NCBI GenBank assembly: GCA_030374805.1
Contig: JARGSG010000093.1
Coordinates: forward strand, 124,001 to 188,000
Direction of reading: 5' to 3'
Source of the DNA: Gracilaria gracilis
Lineage: Eukaryota; Rhodophyta; Florideophyceae; Gracilariales; Gracilariaceae
DNA: 64,000 nt
Shown here: in pieces, positions 9,462 to 21,136 of the stretch
How the letters are laid out: every line of letters starts with the position of its first letter
How positions within the stretch are numbered: the first letter of the stretch is position 1
Position numbers and translations under genes: made by a program
Notes under the pieces: generated by a model
What the model was told of the DNA's origin: nothing
What the model saw: only the letters and a program-made list of their open reading frames with translations
Databases searched by the model: none

Positions 9462-9600
9462 TCAGGCCCTAGAACGAAGCAGGAGAGCGCGACAGCAAGG
9501 CCGTAGAACGAAGCAGGAGAGCGCGGCGGCAAGGCCGTAGAACGAAGCAGGAGAGAGCGCGGTGGCAAGGCCGTAGAACGAAGCAGGAGAGCGCGGCGGC
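9462..9600 (+). repeat. Minisatellite, four 34-36 bp units
   Basis: Four head-to-tail copies at 9462-9496, 9497-9530, 9531-9566 and 9567-9600. The unit is AAGGCCGTAGAACGAAGCAG followed by GAGAGCGCGGCGGC; copy 3 has a 2-bp insertion. The long open frames on the minus strand here are repeat artefacts. Confidence 0.85.
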
Positions 9601-10589
9601 AAGCAGTGGCTGCATCGGTTGCTCGACGCAGGGCTCGAAAGCGCCCTCAAGCTGAGAGAGCGTGCTTCCAGCTTGAGTGCACTTTCGGAGTGTATATATT
9701 TCGCCGTGCATTTGGCCACGGATCAATTAATTACGCAAGCCATGTCAACCAGCCGATTGGGACATGGCTTTGCATTGTCATTGGTCCATCTTATCGCTAT
9801 CTGAACAGCGATAGAAATGTTCAGGGTCACAAGGGTTAAGGTTAAAGCAACCAACATGCTAGTCAATGCCTGTAACACCATTACCAACAAACATTTCGTA
9901 CGCCTAAAGGAACTTATATGCCTAATTATCGCCAAAATGACTATATAAATCTTATTTTATCTGGATTTGAAAAAAGTTGCGGAGATTGTTGTAACCGTAA
10001 TCAAATTTATAGCCGTAGATAAACCCTCTACCATTAAAAACCTTATCTGTAATCATCGGTGCGCAGTAGGCGTGTATTTGACTTACTTTTCTATTATGTA
10101 TATTTTTAAAATATATCAAATAAAAAACTTTATGCTACGATTCCGGTCTAACCACGCTCGCGCTGGATGGAGGACTGCTAATAAGCTCAAGTTTTTTTGG
10201 ACTAGTCAAGTCGGTCTTCTGTAAACAGAAGTTTAAGACAGTTTATATAGCCTAACAAATATATGATAGTACTGCTAAAAACAACACTACCAATAAAGGG
10301 TTTTTTGCCACTTTATTTACTTATACACCACTGAGAGCTCTGTGGCGGTAATAGCTGAGCATTTGCGCGTTAAAATGGAAAATTTAATGCTTTCAAGCCC
10401 CTTCCAAAACTGCCATATGTTACACCGACAACTTCAAAGTAAAAAACAGGCTCACGCAATTTTAAGCAAAAATCAACGAGCTATATGCGAACACCACGCC
10501 TTAAAAACCCCGTGGGGGCCGCGCTCGAGCATTTTACAAAAATCCACAAGATAAACTCTCTGATGAAACCATTCACAAATTTTTTCATG
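9601..10589. other. AT-rich stretch without a recognised gene
   Basis: About 1 kb, increasingly AT-rich to 10.3 kb. A frame at 10342-10554 begins inside it but shows no clear domain. It may belong to the 5' part (gag) of the Copia element whose protease motif appears just after the MITE. No LTR was found by comparison with the sequence after 14,888. Confidence 0.35.
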
Positions 10590-11024
10590 CCCTTAGGAAA
10601 AAAAGTTTTATAAATGGCGCACTACGTTTGGCAAAAAGTAACGAGTGGCGTAGAAAAGCGTTGCTTTTATTTAAGAGATGGCGCATAAATTTCATGCTTT
10701 ACGCCATTACACCGCCATTTATAGCATGATGTACACAAAGATTTATGCCATTTCTGCACCTTTTTATAATTAGCGCACAAATAATGAATAAGTTTTCAGC
10801 ACTCGTATTTAAGGTATTAACTGTTATTCAATATGTGTACGCCATTCATGAAAAGTGTCAAAAATGGCGTAGATCTTTGTTTACATCATGCTATAAATGG
10901 CGGTGAAATGGCGTAAAGCATGAAATTTATGCGCCATCTCTTACTTAAAAACAACGCTTTTCTACCCCATTTGTTACTTTTTGCAAAACGTAGTGCGCCA
11001 TTTATAAACCTGTTTTTCCTAGGG
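10590..11024 (+). mobile_element. Foldback MITE, copy 1
   Basis: A 435-bp near-palindrome with termini CCCTTAGGAAAAAAAG and TTTTTCCTAGGG. It matches the copies at 36,846 and 54,588 at about 95% by eye. Long arms (about 170 bp each) surround a spacer of roughly 90 bp, and the motif AAATGGCG or its complement recurs throughout. No transposase is encoded. The 3-bp target duplication of the other copies is not clear here (ATG/TGC). This is the most diverged copy. It sits just upstream of the Copia protease motif, so probably within the Copia gag-pol region. Confidence 0.9.
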
Positions 11025-11627
11025 TGCTGCATCGGATCAAAACAACGAAATAGTAAGTATATCATAGACTCAGGTGTCCGTTAATTGTCAAAATTTCTCT
11101 CTAAGACACTACGGACCTTTTATTTCCCATCATCTTGGATACCACCACATCTGTTCTCCGTTAGAGCATCAAGAAGGTCACATTTTTTATTCAAAATAAA
11201 ATTGGGCATGAAATAAGCATCAAGTCTCTATGGAACAAAAATTTTCAAGCCAACCTCATCTCAGTGCGCCGGCTAGTAACATTTATTGTACCCATAATGT
11301 TTACAGCCCTCCGCGCCGTACTATATGAGAAAAGAAAACCACCTAATCTCATTGCCACAGCAACGTGGAGGCTCGGTGCGTACATACTAGACATCTCCTG
11401 GACTAAACGCACGGCACTGAATTTCTCTCTGAAACATCCACTTCCCTATACCCAAAACAACGACAAACAAGCATTCCCCAACCAGACACACTGATGCGTG
11501 GCCACCTGTACAAGAGCACTATCCAAGTAGCCTATCAATCAAAAATAGAACTACAAACCCACTGTCACAGAAACAATTCCTCCCCTCCCCACCAGCTCCA
11601 ACCCGCTCGCAACAATTACTTCATAAA

Positions 11628-12330
11628 TTGAACTTAATCCTAAACCGTATGGCACCCGGCACCATCCAAAAAATGGCAAAGCAACGGCTGCTAAGCACAC
11701 CAACAAGTCTCCGCAACAGCCAAACACCGCTCACCTGCAGCCCATGCCTGCAAGCCAAGCTAACGCCTCATCTCCATCCAACCATACATCACAAATATTT
11801 TTGCGGTGAAGCCCTATCATCCGATATATGCGGACCACTACCTCAAACGTCCCACCATGGAAACAAATATATGATCACGTTCATCGAAATGCACAGCCGA
11901 TACTTGCAAGTACACTTCCACGAAGACCGCAAAAGCCTGTCACAGCATATTTGCTTCATAGTCCAGTACGTGCACAACGCCACAGGACGGTATCCTGTCA
12001 TATACATGACAGACAATGCAAAGGAGTACATAAACAAAGAGACAAGCCACATATACACGAACTGTGGCATGTTCTACATCACGTCCCTTCTCTACACAAC
12101 TCAACAAGACTCAATCGCTGAACGAATCAACTGTACGCTGCTACAAGCCGTGCGCTCGACACTCATTTACAGCTGACATCCCCGAGAATACTGGTAGGAT
12201 GCAGTGCGTGACGTAGCCTTCAAATACAATCTCATCTCTCACCACAGCCTACAAATGGCAACATACGAAACATGGCACAACCGGAAACCTCCACGCAAAA
12301 TGAAGTGCAAGGCATTCTCGCGGAATTCAC
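11628..12330 (+). pseudogene. Copia integrase
   Basis: The frame to 12,176 carries the C-terminal part of a zinc-binding region (LTCSPCLQAKL) and the rve catalytic core. The first Asp is in SSDICGPL, the second in YMTDNAKEY, and the catalytic Glu in SIAERINCTLLQAV, where most relatives have an NGIAER-type motif. A stop at 12,174-12,176 is followed by continuing similarity (AVRDVAFKYNLISHHSLQM, then TYETWHNRKP) to about 12,330. All three acidic residues survive, but the frame is broken and no start codon is defined because it is part of a polyprotein. Confidence 0.75.
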
Positions 12331-12399
12331 CGCGGATGCAAGTCATATGGATATGAAAAAGCTACACCCCAGGGAAGGGAATTATGACTAGCTTTTCAA

Positions 12400-13030
12400 C
12401 CCATAGTTCGTGGTGGAAGGACCCTAATTGGTATTGGTATGAGTGCCGTAGCAGTGAGTAGGATAATACAAGTGTACGTGTGCAGGCCGCCCATCTTGGG
12501 GATAAATTAGAATTGTTCTATCTATCTCTTTACTTCGTTGCTACACTATTGTGCAGAACTGCCGACCACCACTACTTAGGTGGGTGAGCTCGGGCAGACC
12601 CGGTCAAGTAAACACGGACAAGCGAGTCTTCGGCTCTGAGTCAGGAACCCCTGGTGCACGATATCTTCTTTGAGGAGAGTCAGCTCCTTGCGTAGGACTT
12701 GTCATCCACCTCATGAAGCCAACAGCACGACTTGCCGCCAATAGTGCGTGTGTTGCCAGTGTTTCTGTACTGCTTTTGTCGCTGTTTAACAGGTGTCGTT
12801 CACACCGATTACCGGTGTTGCTTTTTTGCCCTCGCCCCATTTCCACTACCTGGTCTCGCATCCCGCCGTCCACGTTACCACTCTTATGAGGATCATCCAC
12901 CTTGGGTGACCTCATCGATCCACCCCACAGTATACCCCTCCCACCCTGACTCCTCGGCTCCCAGCCATCCTCGCTTCGCTCGTCGAGACGGTGGGTCCCG
13001 GTCTTACATTCGGTTCACGCACCCATCCTG
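12400..13030. other. Unexplained ~0.6-kb segment interrupting the Copia element
   Basis: Copia similarity stops near 12,330 and resumes near 13,050 (TLIPFGQLEYDFLQPN). The segment between has different base composition and no Copia motif. It contains promoter- and polypyrimidine-like stretches that would fit a solo LTR, and frames on both strands with no recognised domain. I could not identify a target-site duplication, so the exact ends are uncertain. Confidence 0.4.
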
Positions 13031-13044
13031 CGATCTGGTCTAGG

Positions 13045-14888
13045 TTTGCACTAAACAAAACACTCATCCCATTTGGGCAGTTAGAGTATGATTTTCTCCA
13101 ACCGAACCCACCAGCAACGCATATTGAACGATCGTGGAACCCCATGCCGATATGTGCACGGAATTGATCACAATAACATGATGTACTCAACATTGGCACC
13201 AGCCAATATCGGCGAGTCCGCACATACAATTTCCACCCATACGACCCCAAACGAGACTCATGGTTCCCACACGCAAAAGTGTTTAAGGCGTTCCGGTGTC
13301 ACCCCACGCCAACAACCATCATCGCAACAACCCTTGCCCCATTGAGCCGCAAGCAAGCCAAAACATACCCTGATGCCTCAGAATGGCAAAAGCCGAACGA
13401 CTCCGAGCTAATCAAGCTGGAAAAATTGAATGCAGTAAAATGGCTCCCCGCAGACAAACTACCACACAAATTAGTCTCTCTGAAGATGACATATCGCTAC
13501 AAGCAAAATTACGGAACGCAAGGCCAGATGCAATATTCGAGGTGATCTGATGCAGCTATACACTCACTTTGATCCACGAAAAACAGAAGCACACCTCTCC
13601 CAGAAATCCACAACGCGCTTCATTTTTGCCATAAGTGTACAGCACGCATTGCATCTTGAGCACTTTGACATCACATCCGCATTTTCACATGAAAAGTACA
13701 ACCATTGCTGACCAGTACTCTTCAAACAACAACCCCAATTCAACAGAGAATATCACCACAACACACCAGGCGGCCTACGCGTGGAAAACATCTACGGCTC
13801 CCCTACGGCGGGATACACATTCCTACGTCAAGCATGGGAGTACCCCAAAAGTCTCGGATTTCAACAAACCGAAGACGACCCAGCACTCTTCACACGTCGC
13901 AAATCAAGGCTCGAATACACAATCCTATCCCTCAATATCGACGATTTTTTCTTGGCTTCCACGCACACCAGCTTAACAGACAGGTTATTCCAAGAGTTAA
14001 AACGCAAGTACAACATCAAAGGACTTGGGCGGCCACAACGCTACACTGGGTGGACCATTGGATACAACAAAGATGGCAGACTACACATATCACAACCCAA
14101 CACGATCCGCAGTATCCTCGAGAAACTAGACCTTATAAAATCCCACGAAAGACAATGGCCATATACCACCAACTCAAGACGACACCTCTACTCCCTCGAA
14201 AACAGATCTGTACCGCGAAATATTGGGAGAGTTCAGATGGCTTGTAGACTGAATCAGACCACATCGTGCATACATTGTCAGCAACCTCGCCCGCGCTCTC
14301 ACCAATCCCACACAACGCCACTGGACGCAACTCAAAGCTGTAGCCCGATATCTGCGCCACACAGCATCACACCGACTCACGTATCCCAAGACATACAACG
14401 CTGGGATACAGACGTTTGCAGACGCAGACTACATAGGTGATTTTACTGCACGTAAGTTCACTAGCGGCGCAGTATATCGCTATGGAACGAACCAGGTAGA
14501 TGGAACGTCCCGACTTCAAAGAACGTAAACACTGAGCACCTGCGAGACCGATTATGTCGCCGTAACATCTGCAGTACGAAACACCTTCTTTCTACAACGC
14601 ATAACCCTTTTTATTCTTCACAGCCAACAACCACCAACTCCATTCTATGTAGACAATGATGCGGCAATATCGGTTGCGCTTAACACCGGCACAACAAAGA
14701 GGCGTAATTTCATAGATGTACGGCACCACTTTCTCCACGAACATTTGCAACGCGGTAAAATTGACATCAAGCACATCCCGTCAACGGAAAATACAGCGGA
14801 CATCATGACTAAGCCGCTCAAGCTAGCCATGTTTAAGTATCTGACAGCCAAACATCAACTTACTCCAGCGCCGTTGCACTTCAACTGA
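13045..14888 (+). pseudogene. Copia reverse transcriptase and RNase H
   Basis: RVT_2 type. It has YNFHPYDPKRDSWFP near 13.24 kb, LSQKSTTRFIFAISVQHALH with HFDITSAFSHE near 13.62 kb, QTEDDPALFTRR, and the catalytic loop as LNIDDFFLAS, where YVDD is usual. The second catalytic Asp pair is present. RNase H follows: FADADYIGDFTARKFTSGAV, ETDYVA, FYVDNDAAISVALNTGTTK, and HIPSTENTADIMTKPL just before the TGA at 14,886-14,888. Several frameshifts and stops lie between. The last 100 codons are well preserved. Confidence 0.8.
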
Positions 14889-15705
14889 GCGGCCGAAGTC
14901 AGAGAAACTGTCATCACGCACCAATTTTCCCGGACGATTTCGCCGCTCCCTTAAACTGCGCTGGCCTTTCATCTGGCGTCATCAAGCACACCGGCGCAAC
15001 GTGTACACTTCGTCGATAAGCCAATAAGGAACGAACGACGACAACCTCGACTCCAAGCCGTCGGCCTCATCGCTATGGCATATCAGTGAAAATATCCATG
15101 TAACCGTCCGACCCTTAAATCAACAGACACATTGAAATCAGCAATGGCTGTTTGATGCTTACTTTCAAGATTTCCGCCTTCATGCTCAACAAAGACAGAA
15201 ACATGGAGCACCGTATCCCCGTTAGATGTTCAAATATAATAGCGTTAGCATAGGTAAAGCAACATTTGAGAATCGCGCGCTTTCTTCTTCCCGTCCGTAT
15301 AAGATTGAGCTCCCAGACCCAATCAAAGACATTCGAACACGATGAGGACCGTTCCACTCGTTGAAAATGATGTACTCATACGCCATCCTCCATACAGCTG
15401 TCTACGACCATCTCGAGATTCATGCACGCTGGAAACTCCTCTCCGAAAATCATAACATTAGCGTTAGTGTGCTCCAAGATGTCTAGGTTTCCTGGTACAA
15501 AACGGATCCAGAACCTTAACCGTTTCATTTGCACGATACTCATATTCCACTATGAAAAAATAACCGATTCTAAACCCTGACGAAGAGGACGTCATCAAAA
15601 AAAACGTTCTCTATTATGCGGAGAACACTATCCAGCTTACACGCCACGGCATAAGATACTTGGTAGAGAAATACGTCTCTCTTCTCCCAAAATGCATTCA
15701 AAGCA
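14889..15705. other. No gene recognised after the Copia element
   Basis: The first few hundred bases would be the place for the Copia 3' LTR, but no matching 5' copy was found. The last 130 bp may contain the start of the pogo-like transposase. No coding frame is supported. Confidence 0.35.
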
Positions 15706-16791
15706 AAGCGCCCATCCACCAACTGGGTTACGTGGTTCCTAAAGCGAAATGACTTGAAGTTTCAGCACGTCCAGACGATAAAGGATAAACGGGTTAACGT
15801 AGCGTCACCAGAAATTCTAACAGAACAAATCTCTAGGGATCAGCCACAATCTAGCGTTACAACATCAAGGGTAATAAATGCATTTTGAACACGGACCAGT
15901 CCGGCTATTCTTTCAAGAATATGAAGGGTCGTACCCTCCGCAAAGGAATCGGAACAACTGGATCAAGACTAATTCAGAAGGCCCTTGGCTGTTGGGACAA
16001 AAGGAACCTAGATAAAGTTACAGTGATGTCAGTTGTATCGGCCTGCAGAGGAGGCCATAAACCGTATATGTTCTTTCCCGGTACCTTGGCTCACTACCGG
16101 ATATTTTGTGGCACCGTTCAGTCACCCCACTTTGTTCTGCCCCAATTTTATCTCTTCCGAAGCAACGCGCCAGGAGTAGTCAATAGTATCATGCTTGAAT
16201 GGGCAAAAGGTTTCTTAGACGAGACAAAGCATCTTGGTCAGAAGCATCAGCCTCTCTGGCTTCTCTTGCAAAGCTATGGAGCACACGTAGAGTATCCGAA
16301 ACTGAAGCTCTTCAAAAACAACAGCGTTATCTTCATAGCCTTACCGGCACATTCGTCCGTCATTACACAACCACTCGATGTCTCTATGTTCAACGCGTTC
16401 AAATCATTTCTCCAAAGCGAACTACATAAGGCATCAAAAGCTGAAGAGCAAACTGAATGTGTCTGACGTCACAATATGTGTCGCTGACGCATATCACAGC
16501 TCGCACACTGTCACGAACACTCGTTCGGGTTTTCACAGAACGCGCATTTGGGATTTAGAGTTACTAGAGCCCAGCTTCGCGCCATTAGAGCCCTATATTT
16601 TGGAATAAAACTGGAGGAACGTGAGTCATGTCACAGTTAAGATGCTTCTTGAACGGTTCAAAATTACGAAACGTACTTTGCTTCGTGACGCACTCGTCGA
16701 AGAGGAAGGGTATTTATGCATTAACACGATGACCGGTGCGCACTTGACGTCTGACGCATTGCTAAAAATCGTTGGAGCAGCAAATGCTTAA
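15706..16791 (+). pseudogene. Pogo-like DDE_1 transposase
   Basis: The remnant covers most of the protein. A CENP-B-type HTH region has TNWVTWFLKRNDLKFQHVQT near 15.73 kb. The first catalytic motif is NTDQSGYSFKNMKG near 15.89 kb, then HKPYMFFPGTLAHYR. The second catalytic motif reads LLLQSYGAHVEYPK, so the expected Asp is replaced. ALPAHSSVITQPLDVSMFNA with the third Asp follows. After a TGA at 16,464 similarity continues in other frames (FHRTRIWDLELLEPSFAPL) to a tail GYLCINTMTGAHLTSDALL before a stop at 16,791. A TGA also separates the HTH part from the DDE part. Dead by frame breaks and active-site loss. Confidence 0.75.
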
Positions 16792-17673
16792 AAAAAAGCC
16801 GAGACTTGGAGGCGATGCAGTTGGCAGCGGCATATAGGTAGCCCAAGGCGGACATTCTCCGTCTTTTGCAGCTAGCGCTTGGGCGCGCTACCCGCCGTGC
16901 ACATTCCCTAGCCAAATTAATTCTCATTGAACTATCATTACTTGGTATTTGAAAATGACCGTTGTCATTGAAATGTCAAGCCACTTCCATGGTAATTAAA
17001 ATTTTCAAAAAATCACATTCATGGCATATTCAGTAAATCTAGGCCTTGACGACAGAGGGGTAGGCAGCAGAATAGGGCAAAAAACCAAGGAAATACCGGT
17101 GAAGAACCACGCAAATAATCATGAGATTTCCGTGGTCACCACGAAAAAGCCAAGGTGAAGATAATGGTAAAATAAACGTGCGTTAACGTCCTGAACGCAC
17201 CTTTGTTACGGCAGTCCCCCATAAAAAATTCCCGCGTCCGCGGTTTTCACTCGGTCGACGCCCAGTTGGACCATTTGGTGCAGCAGGCGTCTCCTATTAT
17301 CCGCTCGGTACTCGTGCCCAGAGGTTCTTCGGTTTCCATAGCCATATCTACACATGTATTGAGCGGCTTTTGCGCTTCTAGAACATTTCAAGCACTCATG
17401 ATCTCTTTCTCCATCGCTCGTTGACAAACCAATCGCTTTCCCTAATAGTTAATCCCCATCCCACCGAAGTAGTCCTTATGCTTCATCTTTTCCTGTTCAT
17501 TTCATCACTCTATTCCATTCCAAATGACAGAACCCTCTTCCCCGCAGTTCTCTCCTTCCCGACCCCCACCCTCCCAACCCTCTCCTTCTCAGCGGTTTCT
17601 GCCAACAAATGAGGGGCCGCAACAGCGCGAGCTTGTCCTTCATGCAATGAATTAACATATTTCTGATGAAACC
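16792..17673. other. No gene recognised
   Basis: About 880 bp with only short frames on both strands and no domain or repeat that I can name. A CT-rich stretch lies at 17.45-17.60 kb. Confidence 0.35.
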
Positions 17674-18066
17674 TTGCGATTTCTATTCAAATTTGAAGAT
17701 GGTCTACACTCTCGACAAGCTACAGTATCCCCGTTAATGCGGATGTTCTCTCATGTGCCTGACAATCAAGGCCGCCCCGTATCACGCCTTTGTGACCAAC
17801 GCGCAGATACCACTTTGTTTGAAGCAAATTCTGCTTCGATTCTCTTGGATAAAGACTTTCTCTGCAAGCAAGCCTATGAGAAGTATTCAGACCAATTTAG
17901 CAATAGCATATGGAACTGCTTCGCGTCAGTTTGCTTTGCGTCACTGGCAATGGGAGAAAACCCTCGCTTTTTCCACCATGTTTGTAAGATCTCGAAAGAA
18001 ATGAATCATGAATCTCAATCAGTGGTCAATTGCCGTGTCTTGCTCAATGCTGGTTCTACAGTATAG
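17674..18066 (+). CDS. Hypothetical ORF, possibly part of the following transposon gene
   Basis: A 130-codon frame with ATG at 17,674. It has a mixed, soluble-protein-like composition (LCKQAYEKYSDQFSNSIWNC, FFHHVCKISKEMN) and six cysteines. I do not recognise it. It lies about 110 bp before the Cys-rich N-terminal part of the DUF7869-like pseudogene on the same strand, so it could be that protein's N-terminus or belong to an older insertion. Confidence 0.3.
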   Translation: MRFLFKFEDGLHSRQATVSPLMRMFSHVPDNQGRPVSRLCDQRADTTLFEANSASILLDKDFLCKQAYEKYSDQFSNSIWNCFASVCFASLAMGENPRFFHHVCKISKEMNHESQSVVNCRVLLNAGSTV

Positions 18067-18174
18067 GCGCTCGTCAAGTAGGCCCAAGAAATGCAGGCCA
18101 AACTAATCACCTAGTACTTACCGTTTTCGCTTGGTAAAACGTCCCTGCATGGTATGAGAGGACAGCTCTGACTG

Positions 18175-20968
18175 TTGGCTACAAAGGAGATACTCAATGT
18201 CTCCCTCGCTTTGCTGTATCGAAGGAGACTTAGTAAGGACGGGAAAGGATTTTCACTTATAGATACTTGCAATTCGAGAGAAAGAGCTTTAAGGAGATTG
18301 AAAGACAGATCGAACCTCGTGGATTTTGACCAGCTTCCGTCATTGAAGTGCAGTTGCTCGTCACCTTGTCTCGCAGAAGCAGAGCCAAGAGGTCTTAGGA
18401 CGATGTACGAAACTTTTTCATCATTTTCAAACGAGACAAGGCCTTATGAGGTTGAAAACGAATATCTTATAGACGTACTATATGATCTGTGACCAGTTGT
18501 ATTGTGACAGAGCATTTGCAGAGATTCCGGGAGTAGGATGGCGAAGAGTGATGAGAGCCTGAAAAGTTGTGCAATCTCTAAGTGATAATCCAAATCTACT
18601 GCAGATGGGAAATGTGGCCCCTCCACATGGGATGCGACGTCACTTGTCTGATAAGCGTCCAATAAATCGAACCTCAGTAGAGCTCAGAAAGGCTATAGCC
18701 CAGGGGTTGGACATTGCGTTGAGAGCTGATCCAGCAGCCTCTGATGGTAGAGTCACGTTTAAATTTTATGACCCAACCGTTAATACCTACGATAAGATCC
18801 AAGAGTTGTTGCATACTTCAATGCAAGATTCAGTTGGGGATGGAATTGGTGAGCTGAGCTCAAGGACTTTCATGCCCATTTTTGCTGAGCACATGGCAGA
18901 AAGGGATGGAAGCTTAAGCTTCTCCAGAGCAGACCACAAGTGCTGCCCCTATTTCCAGGAGCTTGAAATCCAATGTTTGTCATTAGAAATGGAAATCCAG
19001 TCTTTGGAAAGGGAGTCTACTCCAGATGAATCGCGGTTGGCTGGTAAGTGGTCAGCTTTGGAAGCTGCAAAAGCTTGTCTTCAGAAGCATACAAGTTGAG
19101 ACAGGAAGGTTTGGCACCATTTGAAGAGACTTATTACTGCGTTTCAGCGTTTCCATGATCTAGATACGCAGCAAAACTTGCGATCTGAATGAACTCGAAT
19201 TCATTGCAATAACACAGTGGAACCATGGGCATCCAAGAAGTCGCGAGCGCTCCTGACACACCAGGATGATATGACTAAGCCAAATATATCCACATTTGTG
19301 GAACACTCGCTTTCAGATCTGGCCAAGTATAGACCCGACGTAACTGCGCACGTTTCGGCAATCACAGGCGCGTCTACAGTCATGTCTCACGAAATCGGTG
19401 GCGGATCTAAGACATCTGGGTCAATATTTGAAAGTATTCTGCTAAATCACCTGCTTCAGCGCGAAGGTGAGTCTCTCAAGATTGTTTGGAGCGACTGTGC
19501 TCCCGTAGGGCGCTCGTTTTTTCTATGTGTTGCCGCGATGCAATTTCTTGTTGACTCAGATATTTGCGATCTCACTCTTTGTGGTTTCATGGCGAACTGC
19601 CACGGCAAATATCTCGCAGGTAGCCTCTTTGGATTATGGAGCAGACGTATTCGCCATGAAAACATCACATGCATCGACTCGTTGCTTCATGTTTCCGAAA
19701 AGGTCAAGAGGTCAGGAACTGCTGGAATTGATGCGTTCGTCATTAGTTGAATCTCGACTACAGATTGGCAGGAGAGCCTCGCCCGGTTGGGGTATGCGGT
19801 AAGCCCACTAAAAGATTTTTGTTTGGAAAGTTTAAACCCGCCCTACGCTTGCGCAATTAAACCGGGCGTTCGTGAGTCGCTCTCTGAAGATCTTGTGGCC
19901 CTTCTTGATCCTCTCATGCCAAAACATGAGTACTGTGTTCGAATCACATCATGGCCTAGGTTTGAAGAGTCGCCTACGAGCATACCATTTGAACAGCGGT
20001 GTGTAGATGTTCCAGCAAAGCAGCTGAGCAGGAGCACTGCGCGAGGAGACGTTCATGGCCTTAATGAGTAGATGGAATGGCATCTACGGGTGCCAAAGTC
20101 CACTGCATACGCAGATAGTGGCCCAAGAATTGTTTCGAGATCTACTGCGGCGAAGGTGGGGCACAACGCGTCCGGTTACCTGTCCCGGGTACCCCTTCTA
20201 CGATATTCTGAGTCAATTCGAAGGATGTCCTGGCCTCCAGACTGCAATGAACCGCCTCGTGCAGCAGAACGGAACCTATATGTAGCTCTGGAGAATTGGA
20301 CTGCCCGGCGAACATTGCAAAGAAGCTCCGAAAAGCAATTGGCCAGATACCCTCCTCTGAACTATTATAACGTTTTGGAGCGGCAACCTTCACGAAAAAT
20401 GCGAGAGAGGCACAAGTTAATGCCCATTTACCCCGAACCGCCATTTCCGGTAGTTAGAGGTACGTGTGCGGAAACGGCTGCACTCCTATTGAAGGATAGG
20501 TTCGAATGATTATTCGATAAGCAAGTGTCCGTTCTTGTTCTGTACGAGCAAGTCAGGTTGTTGATGGATCTCACTGGAGAGCACGATATGGGACCCTATC
20601 TCCAGCCTAGGGCAAAAGATGCGAGTCGGAAGGCTGTCACAGCTTACCAAGCTGTCTTAAAAGAGAAGAAGCTTAGACAGAAGCAACGACCAGTATCAAA
20701 GCGGAATGCGCACCAGATCTTCAGAGCAGACGAGAATGCTATGGTCGAGGTTGAAAGGAGAAAGCATGCCGCCCGGGCGTCTGAGAACAGAAGTGCAACA
20801 ATCGCCACGGTCGCCAAAGAGTTCTGAAAAACTGCGTCCATTGAGTTTAGGAAACGGTACGAAGACCTTCCTGCTCACGAAGAGGAGAGATTGGAGTGGG
20901 AATATGCTGAGTTCCGACAGTGGCTGAGGGAGCGAGAGCAGCTGTGGGACAAGGAGCAAAGTAGTTAG
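18175..20968 (+). pseudogene. DUF7869/KDZ-like transposase, one frame with seven stop codons
   Basis: The N-terminal part (18,175-18,492) has a Cys cluster (KCSCSSPC) and then frameshifts by one base near 18,490. From there to the TAG at 20,966 a single frame can be followed for about 820 codons, interrupted by TGA at 18,560, 19,097, 19,190, 19,748, 20,507 and 20,825 and TAG at 20,069. The core reads KTSGSIFESILLNHLL, LKIVWSDCAPVGRSFF and FMANCHGKYLAGSLFG. It resembles the DDE-like DUF7869 domain of uncharacterised or KDZ-type transposon proteins, where SGS, WSDNC and a GH...D/FG region recur. The C-terminal 250 codons are basic and coiled-coil-like. There is no frameshift in 2.4 kb, so decay was by substitutions. 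Family assignment is from memory of motif order. Confidence 0.5.
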
Positions 20969-21136
20969 GAAAGATGGCCAACTACGGGTTGGCCGATCCA
21001 TTGTGGGTGCGAATAATGTCAGGTAGAAGCCAACATACTGCAATAAATCCAATGCTGCCACCAGACCCAGTTCAGCTGCTTTACTGAATGAATAAAAGTG
21101 AATGATCATCTGCGTTAGAGTTAAATTCACGACAGT

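Larger units (their letters stand above)
11058..14888 (+). mobile_element. Copia-type LTR retrotransposon remnant, internal region
   Basis: Domains appear in Copia order, protease, integrase, reverse transcriptase, RNase H, all plus strand and scattered over frames with stops. The protease is recognisable only from IIDSG (11,061-11,075). Integrase precedes RT, which separates Copia from Gypsy. The coding strand is rich in A and C, unlike neighbouring elements. No LTR pair was identified. Copy 1 of the MITE abuts the left side and an unexplained 0.6-kb segment interrupts the region between integrase and RT. Confidence 0.8.

Noticed and set aside
9462-9726. 85-codon repetitive ORFs over the minisatellite
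   Set aside because: They are the translated 34-bp repeat in different frames.
9833-9839. GGGTTAA as the right terminus of the piggyBac element
   Set aside because: No matching TTAACCC end was found upstream of the transposase, and a 7-bp match is not decisive.
17655-17690. CTGATGAAACC as part of a hammerhead ribozyme core
   Set aside because: No flanking helices or the second conserved core segment could be found.
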